A stretch of DNA of 64,000 bases from PRS1 sp965250265 (lineage in GTDB: Bacteria > Bacteroidota > Bacteroidia > Flavobacteriales > Flavobacteriaceae): positions 310,001 to 374,000 of the forward strand of contig CBDFNO010000013.1 of assembly GCA_965250265.1 (NCBI GenBank), in the 5' to 3' direction. Under the pieces are notes generated by a model that was not told the origin of the DNA, did no database searches, and saw nothing but the letters and a program-made list of their open reading frames with translations. Position numbers and translations under genes: made by a program. This document shows, piece after piece, positions 52,598 to 61,866 of this stretch. Numbering within the stretch: the stretch's first letter is position 1; each line of letters opens with the position of its first letter.

Positions 52598-52927
52598 ACC
52601 CATTTTTTTGTATTAATAATATTAAAGGTTTTATACTACTAATTTATCATTTGGCTTACCAATTATCTATTTTAAGCCGTACACATTGACCAATTAGAGC
52701 GTATTACAGTTCTATGATAGTATTTGGTTTGTTGAGAATTAACCTATATAGATTTTAAGTTATCAAAAAAGTTATGCGGAATTTCTACTGCATTAATGTT
52801 TTGGGATTTGAGGATATTTAACTCATTTAGAGCAGACTCTAAATAACATAGTTGAGTTTCTTGCTCTATAAATAGTTAGTACAAATAAAACATTGGCAGA
52901 TATAATTTTTATTAAAAGATAATCTTA
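52598..52927. other. Intergenic region with repeat copy 2
   Basis: About 330 AT-rich bases between the convergent csp gene and the three-gene unknown operon. Apart from the repeat copy at 52679-52722, no gene or clear terminator was seen. Confidence 0.5.
52679..52722 (+). repeat. Direct repeat, copy 2 (behind the cold-shock gene)
   Basis: ACACATTGACCAATTAG followed by AGCGTATTACAGTTCTATGAT, matching copy 1 at 52234-52278 in the same orientation, 445 bases apart. Confidence 0.7.
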
Positions 52928-53380
52928 TTAACTAAACATTGCAGGAGGATTCATCATATATATTATAACGAAAATAACAATAGCCCCGCCAGCTCTTAAC
53001 AAACCATCTTTCCATATTGGCAAATCTAACTTTAAAAAACCAGGGATTGTGGCCCCAAATGCAGCTGCAGCTAAAGCTAAAATAATTCTAAATACGAATA
53101 TTTGATAAGAGGTCGGATTAGGAATAAAAATCGCTAATATTAAAATTATCAAAATAAAAATTAGGCCTGAAATAATTGATATTTTAGTTGACCAGAGGGA
53201 AAATCTACCTCTTTTCATACGATCATTTTTTGTTTCTTCTAAAAAATTTTGCCAATTCTTTTTTGCTGTATTTATATACTCCTCCCGATATTCCTCGGGG
53301 AGTGTTTTTGCTTCTTTATAGATTGCTGCTAATAATTCATTCCTAGCAAGATATTCATCCTTAAATTTTATTTTTTGCAT
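52928..53380 (-). CDS. Membrane protein of unknown function (third gene of an unknown operon)
   Basis: The product has 150 residues. The N-terminal half is charged and helical (about 1-62). Three hydrophobic segments follow: about 67-90, about 96-118 (FRIILALAAAAFGATIPGFL) and about 128-146 (LLRAGGAIVIFVIIYMMNPP). The last two resemble, from memory, a membrane pair found at the C-terminus of various bacterial conflict-system proteins, which usually read 'RAGGALAVFVIVYFFNPA'. That resemblance is suggestive, not proof. It starts two bases after the preceding gene's stop, so the three genes form one operon. Confidence 0.7.
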   Translation of the reverse strand: MQKIKFKDEYLARNELLAAIYKEAKTLPEEYREEYINTAKKNWQNFLEETKNDRMKRGRFSLWSTKISIISGLIFILIILILAIFIPNPTSYQIFVFRIILALAAAAFGATIPGFLKLDLPIWKDGLLRAGGAIVIFVIIYMMNPPAMFS

Positions 53381-53382
53381 AA

Positions 53383-53736
53383 TTAAAAATTCGGATGATA
53401 TACAAGATCAATATAAGTTTCGTCTTTATCAACATCTTCGTCAATATGGCGATTATAAAGTTTTTCTGGAATATCATCAGTATTTTTAAATTCCCCCAAA
53501 GGATAATGTGATTCTAATGTGAAAACCTGATAAGCTTTTTTAAATAAATTATGTGATTCCGCGTTATCTAAAATTAAAAATGCCATTGGATATGGAATTT
53601 TTAATCGTTTAGCAACTAAATTAACCTCTAATACATCATTTGAATCAAGAGACGAAGCATATTCTTTTAGTTCAGATATCTCTTTATGATACTCTCTAAA
53701 TTTTTTCTTTAATTGATCGAATCTCTCTAATTGCAT
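53383..53736 (-). CDS. Small cytoplasmic protein of unknown function (second gene)
   Basis: The product has 117 residues with no signal peptide or membrane segment. A coiled N-terminus (MQLERFDQLKKKFREYHKEI) leads into a region that could be a winged helix: VLEVNLVAKRLKIPYPMAFLILDNAESHNLFKKAYQVFT. The C-terminus is acidic (DEDVDKDETYIDL). Its start lies 41 bases inside the end of the upstream gene, in another frame, which implies coupled translation. I do not recognise the family. Confidence 0.65.
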   Translation of the reverse strand: MQLERFDQLKKKFREYHKEISELKEYASSLDSNDVLEVNLVAKRLKIPYPMAFLILDNAESHNLFKKAYQVFTLESHYPLGEFKNTDDIPEKLYNRHIDEDVDKDETYIDLVYHPNF

Positions 53737-54679
53737 AATTAAGTTCTTTTGAAATACAGTCTCTTTGAAAATTTATTGTTGATTGATATTTGTATAGTCG
53801 CATAAATAAATCTCTTGTAAGATTACCATCTGATTTATCCGCTTTCCATTCACCAGTTAAATTTTTAACGTCCCAATTTTCCCCGTCCTTTTCTTCTGCT
53901 CCTTTTCTTGCAGGTAAATCTCTAATATCACCATTATTAATTGAGTATCTCTGCACCCCGTTTTTGGACACTTTTACTGTCTCATTTTTCATTTCAAATT
54001 TTTCCTTTTCATTTTTATGAAGATAATTGGCAATTTTATCAAGATTATAGTTTTTAAAAACGAATGACAAAGGTAAAATATTGCGCAATTCTTCCATATA
54101 ATAAGCTTCATAAATATCGTCCCGCTTAATTTTTTTTGCGTCTTTGTGATCGTGATGATCCAAAGGAGTATCAAATCTTATTTCAGTGAATCCAGTTTGG
54201 GTTTCAATAACCACTAAAATAAAAATCGATTTAGACTCTTTTGTTAAGCTTAAAGAATTATAATCAATATCTACATTATCTTGTTTTTCTGACCATTTTA
54301 TTTTTAGAGTAGGCTTATCTGAATTATCGTAGTAAATGTAGTTAAGTTTAGGTCTTCTATTCTCTCTTAAACTAATTTTATCTGATTTTGATAAAGATAA
54401 TCCTTTAGCAGTTAATAATGATTTGAGTTTCTCAAGATCAAAACCCTCCATTACTTTGAGTTTAATCTTCTTGCCTCCATTTTCTTCAATATCTATTACA
54501 GCATTTTCAATATCATTAATTGAAATCTTATCTTCTTTTATCCATTTCAATAGATTCTCTTCAAATTCAATATTGTTTGAAGAGCTATGAGGCTTGTCAT
54601 GCATCTTAAGCCAGCTTTTTAAGGCTGAATTCGGAACTTGTTTTAAAAGTTTTTCTAATTGATTTTTTAAATTACTCAT
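53696..54679 (-). CDS. Cytoplasmic protein of unknown function (first gene)
   Basis: The product has 327 residues, very charged, and no membrane segment. An N-terminal helical domain of about 75 residues (MSNLKNQLEKLLKQVPNSALKSWLKMHD) is followed by a more beta-rich middle part (about 110-190, e.g. SIFILVVIETQTGFTEIRF, then DHHDHKDAKK) and a Lys/Asp-rich tail. No known catalytic motif is seen. It opens a compact three-gene operon with a 117-residue and a 150-residue membrane protein. Such islands of unknowns between housekeeping genes are often accessory, for instance defence, but nothing here proves it. Confidence 0.65.
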   Translation of the reverse strand: MSNLKNQLEKLLKQVPNSALKSWLKMHDKPHSSSNNIEFEENLLKWIKEDKISINDIENAVIDIEENGGKKIKLKVMEGFDLEKLKSLLTAKGLSLSKSDKISLRENRRPKLNYIYYDNSDKPTLKIKWSEKQDNVDIDYNSLSLTKESKSIFILVVIETQTGFTEIRFDTPLDHHDHKDAKKIKRDDIYEAYYMEELRNILPLSFVFKNYNLDKIANYLHKNEKEKFEMKNETVKVSKNGVQRYSINNGDIRDLPARKGAEEKDGENWDVKNLTGEWKADKSDGNLTRDLFMRLYKYQSTINFQRDCISKELNYAIREIRSIKEKI

Positions 54680-55030
54680 ATAAGATTATGTTAAAAAGAA
54701 TAAGCACCTTGAAAAATAAGTAAATTCAGAGTCTATCCAGATTTACAATTATTTTCACATTTTTAATATCTATAGGAGAATTTACTATTGTAAATATATA
54801 ACTTTTTTTATAAATGACTTCTTATTACCTCATTAATAGAATCCAACTTGATGACACTATTTCTGACAAAATAGATAAATGAAACTCAAATTGCACAGAT
54901 TTACAATACGTGCTTTTCAATAGCAACAGCTTTATTTGAATCTAGTATATTAAATATAATAACATCTAGCCCATTACCTTAAAGGTAAGTATTTAATTGT
55001 TCTTCAATATTCATTTTAATCAGAAGAAGA
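54680..55030. other. Intergenic region between ppc and the unknown operon
   Basis: About 350 AT-rich bases. TTACC, five bases, GGTAA (54973-54988) is a weak hairpin downstream of ppc without a T-run. It should also hold the promoter of the three-gene operon. No gene was seen. Confidence 0.4.
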
Positions 55031-57616
55031 TCAAGCTGAATTTCTACTTGCATTGATATTGCCAAACAATGAACGTGTTACAATTTTTTCAAGGATTTTA
55101 ATTTGCTCTTCATCCTTCACATCTGCTTTTTCCAGTTCCTGGATCTTTTTAAGTGCATATTGTTGAATAGTTAACAAAGGTAAAACTATAGATTCTCTTA
55201 CTTCAATAGATGCCTTCCCAGCTGGTTCATTTTCCATGAGTTCCTTGTAACCTGTCAACTTTAAAAGCAAACGTTTTGTTGTTACATATTCGGTATAGAT
55301 AATGTTCCAGAATGCACCAAACTCTTCATCTTGCGACATGTACTTGGTTAAATCGAAAAACGATTTTGTTAAGGACATCATACTGTTTTCCAGTAAAGTT
55401 TTAAAGAAATTGGAGTTTTTATACAACTGAATAACTTTGTTAAACTCATTATTATCTTCATAAACTTTTAAAGCTGTACCTACGCCAAAAAATCCTGGTA
55501 CATTTTGTTTTAACTGGCTCCATGAACCTACAAAAGGAATGGCTCTCAAATCGGAAAATATCAAAGCGTCAGATTTTGATCGTTTGGATGGTCGGCTACC
55601 AATATTGGTTTTGGCATAGTATTTTAAAGTACTCATGCGCTCTAAATAAGGAATAAACATCGCATGACTTTTAAAATCCTTATAGGCCTTATGGCTTATT
55701 TTAGCCAAATTATTCATAACGGGTTTGTCATCCGATGACATTGCTGTTGCACTATTACCGATACGGTTAGAAATTCCTGAACTTATTAGTTGTTCCAGAT
55801 TGTATTGCGAGGACTCTAAAGTTCCAAAATTGGAACTTATGGTTTGCCCTTGTATTGTTAATTGTACTTCTTTGTCTTCAATAGTTGGTCCTAATGATGC
55901 ATAAAACTGATGCGTTTTTCCACCACCTCTAGCTGGTGGACCTCCACGACCATCAAAAAATATTGCAGTGATATTATATTTTCTTGACACTTTGGTAAGG
56001 AACTCTTTTGCTTTATAAATTCCCCAATTTGCCATGAGGTAACCACCATCTTTTGTTCCATCGGAAAAACCAAGCATTATGGTTTGTTTATTTTCGCGTT
56101 GTTTCAAATATTTCCTGTAAGCTGGATTAGAATATAATTCTTCCATAACTTTAGGCGCATTCTCTAAATCGGTTATAGTTTCAAATAATGGGACAACATC
56201 TACTGTTAAATTATCACCAAAAGCCACTAATTTAAGCATGGCAAATAACTGCATAACATTCAAGGCTGTTTGGTTGTTGCTAATTATATATCTATTTGAA
56301 CCACGTTCTCCATTGTTTTCCTGAATTTGCTTAACGGCCTTTATGGTTTCAAGCGTATTCACAACAAGATCATCCTTAAACAAGTCAATATCTATATTGC
56401 CTTTTATAGTTGACAAACATTTAATTTGTTTTTTTTCTGATAAGGAATTATAATTTTTCGGAAATACAGTATTACCTTTTTTTGTGAGTGCATCAACTAT
56501 ATTAGAAAATACTGTGTGATGTATTCTACTATCCTGCCTGATATCTAAAGTCGCAAAATGATAACCAAAAAGATGGACCTTATTTATTAAACTATCAACT
56601 TCCTGAAGATATAAGGATTGATGTTCGTTAATAATAATTTCTCTTATATCTGAAAGTTCAGAAATTAATACATGAAGTTCAATGGTCTCTTTAGAGTTTA
56701 GATTAATACTACTTTTATAAAGTTTAGATTCTAAATTATTTATGCGCTCTTCAACACCTTTAAAAGTAAGTTTTCGCTTAAGATCTCTTAAATCCCTATA
56801 GTAATTCTTAAGTACAGTTTGTTTTAATCGTTGTGCCACTTTTAGTGTAGTATTCGGCTTGACATAAGGATTTCCGTCTCTATCTCCTCCAGGCCAAAAT
56901 CCAATGTTTATTATTTCGTTTTGAATGATCTTATCATCAAAAATATTTTGCTGTATATAATCATATATTTTACCAAAAGACTCATAAAAAACATTCTCCA
57001 AATACCAGATTAAACTTACTGCTTCATCATAAGGTGTAGGTTTTTTTTGTTTAAAAAAAGGTGTTTTCCCCAACTGTGCAAATAAGATTCTAATAGTATC
57101 TAGATCATTCTGCTTGATAGCTTCTGTTAAGTCTGTGATTATCCCTAAAACAGGACCAGGATAAAATTGCGTGGGATGCGCAGTTAACACTATTCTTACT
57201 TTAAACTCTTGTAAATAATGTTGTAATTCTGCCAATTTGTTTTCAGATATGGCAGATTCCTTAAGACTTCGCAAGGTCCCAATACCTTCCATATTATTAA
57301 TTATTGGAAACGCTGCATCTTCGATCGCATCAAACAAAACAACTTGTCTTTCTATATATTGAATAAATCTGAATAATAGATTTATTTGGCTTTTTGATGA
57401 GCGCCTCGCTTGATATTTCTTGAAAAAAGTATCTACAATGGCAGTTGGGTCATCTCCATTTTGAAAACCTTTCTTACAGGTTTCATAAAATAAAGGCAAT
57501 AGCACACCTGTTTTGGTAATGGTATCAAAAGGTAAGGTCATAAAAATACTATTGTAAATATTGTATTTAGACAAAACATTTTGCTTAAAACGTGCTAATT
57601 TTGGTTGAATAGACAT
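55031..57616 (-). CDS. ppc: Phosphoenolpyruvate carboxylase
   Basis: This 861-residue PEP carboxylase fixes bicarbonate onto PEP to refill oxaloacetate. The catalytic His lies in VLTAHPTQFYPGP, the substrate loop is FFDGRGGPPARGGGKTH, and GFSDGTKDGGYL corresponds to the conserved GYSDS-KDAG motif. The sequence ends NASRNSA, close to but not the same as the usual MRNTG C-terminus. It is a divergent branch of the family typical of Bacteroidota. It is transcribed alone, divergently from metK. Confidence 0.93.
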   Translation of the reverse strand: MSIQPKLARFKQNVLSKYNIYNSIFMTLPFDTITKTGVLLPLFYETCKKGFQNGDDPTAIVDTFFKKYQARRSSKSQINLLFRFIQYIERQVVLFDAIEDAAFPIINNMEGIGTLRSLKESAISENKLAELQHYLQEFKVRIVLTAHPTQFYPGPVLGIITDLTEAIKQNDLDTIRILFAQLGKTPFFKQKKPTPYDEAVSLIWYLENVFYESFGKIYDYIQQNIFDDKIIQNEIINIGFWPGGDRDGNPYVKPNTTLKVAQRLKQTVLKNYYRDLRDLKRKLTFKGVEERINNLESKLYKSSINLNSKETIELHVLISELSDIREIIINEHQSLYLQEVDSLINKVHLFGYHFATLDIRQDSRIHHTVFSNIVDALTKKGNTVFPKNYNSLSEKKQIKCLSTIKGNIDIDLFKDDLVVNTLETIKAVKQIQENNGERGSNRYIISNNQTALNVMQLFAMLKLVAFGDNLTVDVVPLFETITDLENAPKVMEELYSNPAYRKYLKQRENKQTIMLGFSDGTKDGGYLMANWGIYKAKEFLTKVSRKYNITAIFFDGRGGPPARGGGKTHQFYASLGPTIEDKEVQLTIQGQTISSNFGTLESSQYNLEQLISSGISNRIGNSATAMSSDDKPVMNNLAKISHKAYKDFKSHAMFIPYLERMSTLKYYAKTNIGSRPSKRSKSDALIFSDLRAIPFVGSWSQLKQNVPGFFGVGTALKVYEDNNEFNKVIQLYKNSNFFKTLLENSMMSLTKSFFDLTKYMSQDEEFGAFWNIIYTEYVTTKRLLLKLTGYKELMENEPAGKASIEVRESIVLPLLTIQQYALKKIQELEKADVKDEEQIKILEKIVTRSLFGNINASRNSA

Positions 57617-57848
57617 TCTTTGATCGATTACATAGAACTTGTAAAAGTACTAAAGCTCAAGCAAAGAGTTAATATAGTCTGGTAAGTTTTATGAATTTAT
57701 CCAAATATAGGGTGCTGCATTATGGACTTCTGAAAAATTGACTAAAAAAATAACAAGTCAGAAATTGTTTTTCTTTATAAAAATAAAAATGATTTGCTAT
57801 AATTTCGTTAATACTCAAGTTTCTATTTTAAAGTTTTAATATTATATG

Positions 57849-57856
57849 TACTTTTG
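57849..57856 (+). promoter_or_regulatory. -7 box of the metK promoter
   Basis: TACTTTTG matches TAnnTTTG, 26 bases before the metK ATG. No good -33 match is seen. The short leader leaves no room for a SAM riboswitch. Confidence 0.45.
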
Positions 57857-57882
57857 ATTTTTGAAAAAATAAGTAAAGATTT

Positions 57883-59136
57883 ATGGCATATTTATTTACT
57901 TCGGAAAGTGTTTCTGAAGGACATCCGGATAAAGTAGCAGATCAAATTAGTGATGCCTTATTAGATCATTTTTTAGCGTTCGATAAAGATTCTAAAGTAG
58001 CCTGTGAAACGCTCGTAACTACAGGGCAGGTAATACTCGCCGGTGAGGTAAAATCTAACACCTATTTGGATGTACAGAAAATTGCCAGAGATACCATTAA
58101 TAGTATTGGCTATACTAAAAGCGAGTATATGTTTGATGGCAATTCTTGTGGTGTATTTTCGTCAATTCATGAACAGTCCGATGATATTAATCGTGGCGTT
58201 GACAGGGATGAAAAAGAGCAACAAGGCGCTGGTGACCAAGGTGTAATGTTTGGTTATGCTACGCGAGAAACAAATAATTATATGCCTTTGGCATTAGACC
58301 TCTCTCATAGAATCCTTATTGAGCTTGCAATATTACGCAGAGAAGATAATGAGATTACATATTTAAGGCCAGATTCTAAAAGTCAGGTCACTATTGAATA
58401 TAGTGATAACAATATTCCTCAACGTATAGATGCTATCGTTGTTTCCACACAGCACGACGACTTTGATGAAGATGAGGATATGCTGACTAAAATCAGGACA
58501 GATATTAAAACTATTTTAATGCCTAGAGTTATTGCGAAACTTCCAGAAAATATCAAATCATTGTTTAACGATAATATTCAGTATCATATTAATCCAACCG
58601 GCAAGTTTGTGATTGGTGGGCCACATGGAGATACTGGGCTTACAGGACGAAAAATTATTGTAGATACCTATGGCGGAAAAGGCGCACATGGTGGCGGTGC
58701 TTTTTCAGGTAAGGATCCAAGCAAGGTAGATAGAAGTGGTGCTTATGCTACAAGACATATTGCTAAAAATCTGGTTGCTGCTGGTGTTTGTGATGAGATT
58801 TTAGTACAAGTAAGTTATGCTATTGGTGTTGTTGAGCCTATGGGAATTTTCGTTGATACTTATGGTACTTGTTCTTTTAATATGACCGATGGAGAAATTG
58901 CAGAAAAAGTATCGCAAATATTTGATATGAGACCAGCGTCAATTGAAGAACGATTAAAACTACGTCAGCCAATGTATTTAGAAACTGCAGCGTATGGACA
59001 TCTGGGAAGACAAAATGAAGTGGTTACAAAAACTTTTACCCAACCCAATGGTAACACTAAAACACTTGAAGTAGAGCTCTTTACCTGGGAAAAATTAGAT
59101 TATATAGAAAAGGTGAAAACAGCATTTGGTTTATAA
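57883..59136 (+). CDS. metK: S-adenosylmethionine synthetase
   Basis: This is a 417-residue MetK: SVSEGHPDKVADQISDALLD (ATP and methionine binding), GAGDQGVMFGYAT, the GGGAFSGKDPSKVDRS loop and ARHIAKNLVAAG-like sequence (ATRHIAKNLV). It makes SAM, the ligand of the two riboswitches in this window. The gene is monocistronic and closed by a strong terminator; it carries no riboswitch of its own. Confidence 0.97.
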   Translation: MAYLFTSESVSEGHPDKVADQISDALLDHFLAFDKDSKVACETLVTTGQVILAGEVKSNTYLDVQKIARDTINSIGYTKSEYMFDGNSCGVFSSIHEQSDDINRGVDRDEKEQQGAGDQGVMFGYATRETNNYMPLALDLSHRILIELAILRREDNEITYLRPDSKSQVTIEYSDNNIPQRIDAIVVSTQHDDFDEDEDMLTKIRTDIKTILMPRVIAKLPENIKSLFNDNIQYHINPTGKFVIGGPHGDTGLTGRKIIVDTYGGKGAHGGGAFSGKDPSKVDRSGAYATRHIAKNLVAAGVCDEILVQVSYAIGVVEPMGIFVDTYGTCSFNMTDGEIAEKVSQIFDMRPASIEERLKLRQPMYLETAAYGHLGRQNEVVTKTFTQPNGNTKTLEVELFTWEKLDYIEKVKTAFGL

Positions 59137-59152
59137 AGACCAATTTAATATA

Positions 59153-59194
59153 TCAAAAAAACCTACATGAATAATAGTCATGTAGGTTTTTTGA
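59153..59194. terminator. Bidirectional terminator after metK
   Basis: TCAAAAAA-ACCTACATGA and TCATGTAGGTTTTTTGA pair over about 17 bases around ATAATAG, with A and T runs on both sides. It separates the convergent metK and M28 peptidase genes. Confidence 0.92.
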
Positions 59195-59212
59195 TTAAAG
59201 AGGGTATCGTTG

Positions 59213-60769
59213 TTAATCCATTCCACCTTTACGTGTAGGAGATCTTTGAGAAGGCCATTTCATTTGTTTTCCAGTGCGATTGCTAATAGGTAACACGATC
59301 TTTTCTCTGGATGTCCTGTTTGCATCTTCACTTGCCATATATACTAATATAGCTGTTAAAATGGCATTGCTTCTTACATCATCGAAGACGATTTTATCAT
59401 AAGTATCACGATTGGTATGCCATGTATAATTCCAATAATCCCAACTTAACGATGATAAACTGAATGCCGGTACACCAGCGGCCAAAAAAGAAGCATAATC
59501 TGATCCACCACCACCTGGTCTTCCTGGAAAATTGGTTTCGATATGCTGTGTAATATCTTTTGGCACGGCATGGAGCCATCGTGTTAAATATTCATAAGAA
59601 TGTAAAAATCCGCCACCAGAAAGATTTACAACACGTCCTGTACCATTATCTTGGTTAAAAACAGCTTGTGTGTTTTTTACAATTTCCGGATGGTCTTCTA
59701 CAAATGCTCTAGAACCATTTAAGCCTTGCTCTTCACTTCCCCAATGTCCGACTAAAATAGTTCGTTTAGGATTTGGATACATTATTTTTAAAATACGCAT
59801 TGCTTCCATCATTACTAAAGTTCCAGTACCATTATCGGTAGCTCCTTGCGCACCATCCCAAGAATCGAAATGAGCTGAAAGAATAACATATTCATCCGGT
59901 TTTTCAGATCCTCTAATCTCAGCAATCGTATTAAATGTTGTAACTACACCATGTTCTTTAGATTCTGCAACTACTTTAATTGTTGGTTTATCTCCATACT
60001 CTGCTAATCTATAAAGCATTGCATAGTCTTCTAACTCAATATCGATTGTTGGGATATTTTTTGTCCTTGAACTAAATATTTTATTAACTCCAAAACCTCT
60101 GGACCATCTGCTTGCTACAATTCCTGCAGCTCCTGCTTCTTCAAGGGCAGCAATTATTGATCGGCTAGAGTAACCGGATCGGCTAATATTTGCTCGCCAT
60201 TCTTTTGATTGTTCACTTCTTTCTTCTTTCATTTTTGTAAAAGACTCTTCTGTTGCATATTCTTCCCAATTATAATCCGGGCGACCTGTTGGTTGTTTTA
60301 TAGATATCATTACGAATTTTCCCTTTACATTAGGCAACCATTCTTGAAATGATAAAGAATCTTTAATCTTTTCCGGTAATACCATAACCTCAGCTGTAAT
60401 ACCTTTAGCTGTTGTACCTGGATTCCATGCTAACTGCATACCATCGAGTGTTTGTGTACGTGGTGAAACCAAGTCAATATGTGTGACACCGCGTTCCCAG
60501 CCACGCCATTCTCCCCATACTTCATTTTTTGCAGAAATGTCCCATTTTGCATATTGAGCAACAGCCCAATCATTGGCTTGTTTCATTTGTGGTGTTCCCA
60601 CAAGTCGTGGTCCAATAACATCTAATAATTCGTGTGCCAAACGTTCTAACTGTGAGTTGTCATTGGCTTCTTTAATAATGTTCTCGATTATTTGATCTTT
60701 GTCTTGAGCAAATACTGGATTACTTACTAATAACAACAAAGCAAGTAACAGTTTAAAGGAATGTTTCAT
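59213..60769 (-). CDS. Exported M28-family zinc peptidase
   Basis: The product has 518 residues with a signal peptide (MKHSFKLLLALLLLVSNPVFAQ). An inserted PA-type domain lies at about 130-270. The M28 core has the zinc ligands in LSAHFDSWDGAQGATDNGTG (His and Asp), HWGSEEQGLNGSRAF (catalytic Glu pair) and FNQDNGTGRV. The closest general match is carboxypeptidase Q/aminopeptidase-like enzymes of Bacteroidota. The C-terminus is Lys/Arg/Pro-rich, without a T9SS sorting domain, so a periplasmic location is likely. Confidence 0.9.
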   Translation of the reverse strand: MKHSFKLLLALLLLVSNPVFAQDKDQIIENIIKEANDNSQLERLAHELLDVIGPRLVGTPQMKQANDWAVAQYAKWDISAKNEVWGEWRGWERGVTHIDLVSPRTQTLDGMQLAWNPGTTAKGITAEVMVLPEKIKDSLSFQEWLPNVKGKFVMISIKQPTGRPDYNWEEYATEESFTKMKEERSEQSKEWRANISRSGYSSRSIIAALEEAGAAGIVASRWSRGFGVNKIFSSRTKNIPTIDIELEDYAMLYRLAEYGDKPTIKVVAESKEHGVVTTFNTIAEIRGSEKPDEYVILSAHFDSWDGAQGATDNGTGTLVMMEAMRILKIMYPNPKRTILVGHWGSEEQGLNGSRAFVEDHPEIVKNTQAVFNQDNGTGRVVNLSGGGFLHSYEYLTRWLHAVPKDITQHIETNFPGRPGGGGSDYASFLAAGVPAFSLSSLSWDYWNYTWHTNRDTYDKIVFDDVRSNAILTAILVYMASEDANRTSREKIVLPISNRTGKQMKWPSQRSPTRKGGMD

Positions 60770-60854
60770 TTTAATTGTATGTGTTTTGGTTGAGCCAACT
60801 AAAGTAATTGTTTATTACAAAATGTAGTGTTAAATTTTCTTTGAATTTTAAATA

Positions 60855-60885
60855 AAAAAAGCGTTACCAATGGCAACGCTTTTTA
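60855..60885. terminator. Terminator between the T9SS protein and M28 peptidase genes
   Basis: AAAAAGCGTT and AACGCTTTTT pair around ACCAATGGC, with T-runs on both strands. On the minus strand it ends the T9SS-protein gene. Confidence 0.88.
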
Positions 60886-60905
60886 ACTATATAAAATGAA
60901 GTGAA

Positions 60906-61784
60906 TTATTGTATCACTAATTTTTTAGTAGTTGTAACATTATTTTGAGATACTCTCATTATATATATGCCAGCATTTAAGTAAGATACATCTAATTTGT
61001 TATTAGTAATGGTATTACTTATAACTTGCTTTCCTAAAATATCAAATACGTTAATTTGCAATGCAGTTTGACTTCTGCTGGAAATATTTACATATCCTAA
61101 TGCAGTTGGGTTTGGAGAAAATCTAAAGCCTTCAATTTGGTTATCTTTTGTTGAAAGTAAGTATCCTCCAAAATCGACTTCTGCTAACATATCGGCACAA
61201 GAAGATATACCATTAGTATCAAAATAATCTCCGCCAGGAATTGTCCAATTAGATTCATTAAATGCTCCAGCATTAGCTGTAGAGCCATCATTTCTTTTTG
61301 CATAGCTATCAACATTATCCCAAGCACTATAATCTCCAGCTTCAACATCTAAAGGGTCTCCATATTGATCAAGTACATTTGCACCATCTGTAATTCTTAT
61401 AGCATCATTACCATTATATTGAGTTCCACCTGCATGAGTATTAGCTGCACTGGCACCAGAATACATTTCATAAAGTGTTGTTGTTCCTAAAGGACATATA
61501 TATACAAATTCATTTGTTCTAGATCCTAAAGATGATATGTCAGTGGAATTCCATGATGCAACACCCGCACTAGTTCCATTAGATTCTATCTCATACTTGT
61601 ATCCAGTGAAATCTATAGTTCCATCTACATAAATTTCAACGGCTTTTGGTGAAGAAGCGCCTGAAGATCCTGAACAACCATCAGACGGAGCTTTTCCATC
61701 TATTATTCTGGTAATAATTAAAGATTGCCCAAAAGAAAATGCAGTTATTAAAAGAGTAAATAATAAAATGTAAAGTTTTTTCAT
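60906..61784 (-). CDS. Secreted protein with type IX secretion sorting domain
   Basis: The product has 292 residues: signal peptide (MKKLYILLFTLLITAFSFGQ), then a beta-rich domain of about 180 residues (AVEIYVDGTIDFTGYKYEIE; resembling lamin-tail-type domains), then a type A T9SS sorting domain from about 220 (FRFSPNPTALGYVNIS, INVFDILGKQVISNT, LNAGIYIMRV, KLVIQ at the end). It should be exported by the Por/type IX machinery and fixed on or released from the cell surface. The function of the middle domain is unknown. Confidence 0.9.
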   Translation of the reverse strand: MKKLYILLFTLLITAFSFGQSLIITRIIDGKAPSDGCSGSSGASSPKAVEIYVDGTIDFTGYKYEIESNGTSAGVASWNSTDISSLGSRTNEFVYICPLGTTTLYEMYSGASAANTHAGGTQYNGNDAIRITDGANVLDQYGDPLDVEAGDYSAWDNVDSYAKRNDGSTANAGAFNESNWTIPGGDYFDTNGISSCADMLAEVDFGGYLLSTKDNQIEGFRFSPNPTALGYVNISSRSQTALQINVFDILGKQVISNTITNNKLDVSYLNAGIYIMRVSQNNVTTTKKLVIQ

Positions 61785-61866
61785 GTGTGAAAATTTATAG
61801 ATTAATAAATAAGTTAGCCAATAAAGATAAAAATTATTTCTCTTAATAGTTAAATAATCAAGTTTA

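Noticed and set aside
54985..55025. Tiny frame MNIEEQLNTYL behind ppc
   Set aside because: Eleven codons, no leader role (nothing downstream on that strand for 350 bases) and no composition bias.
57617..57882. SAM riboswitch before metK
   Set aside because: I looked for the S-box core (GGTGC, GAAACC-like segments) and found none; the promoter lies only 26 bases before the gene.
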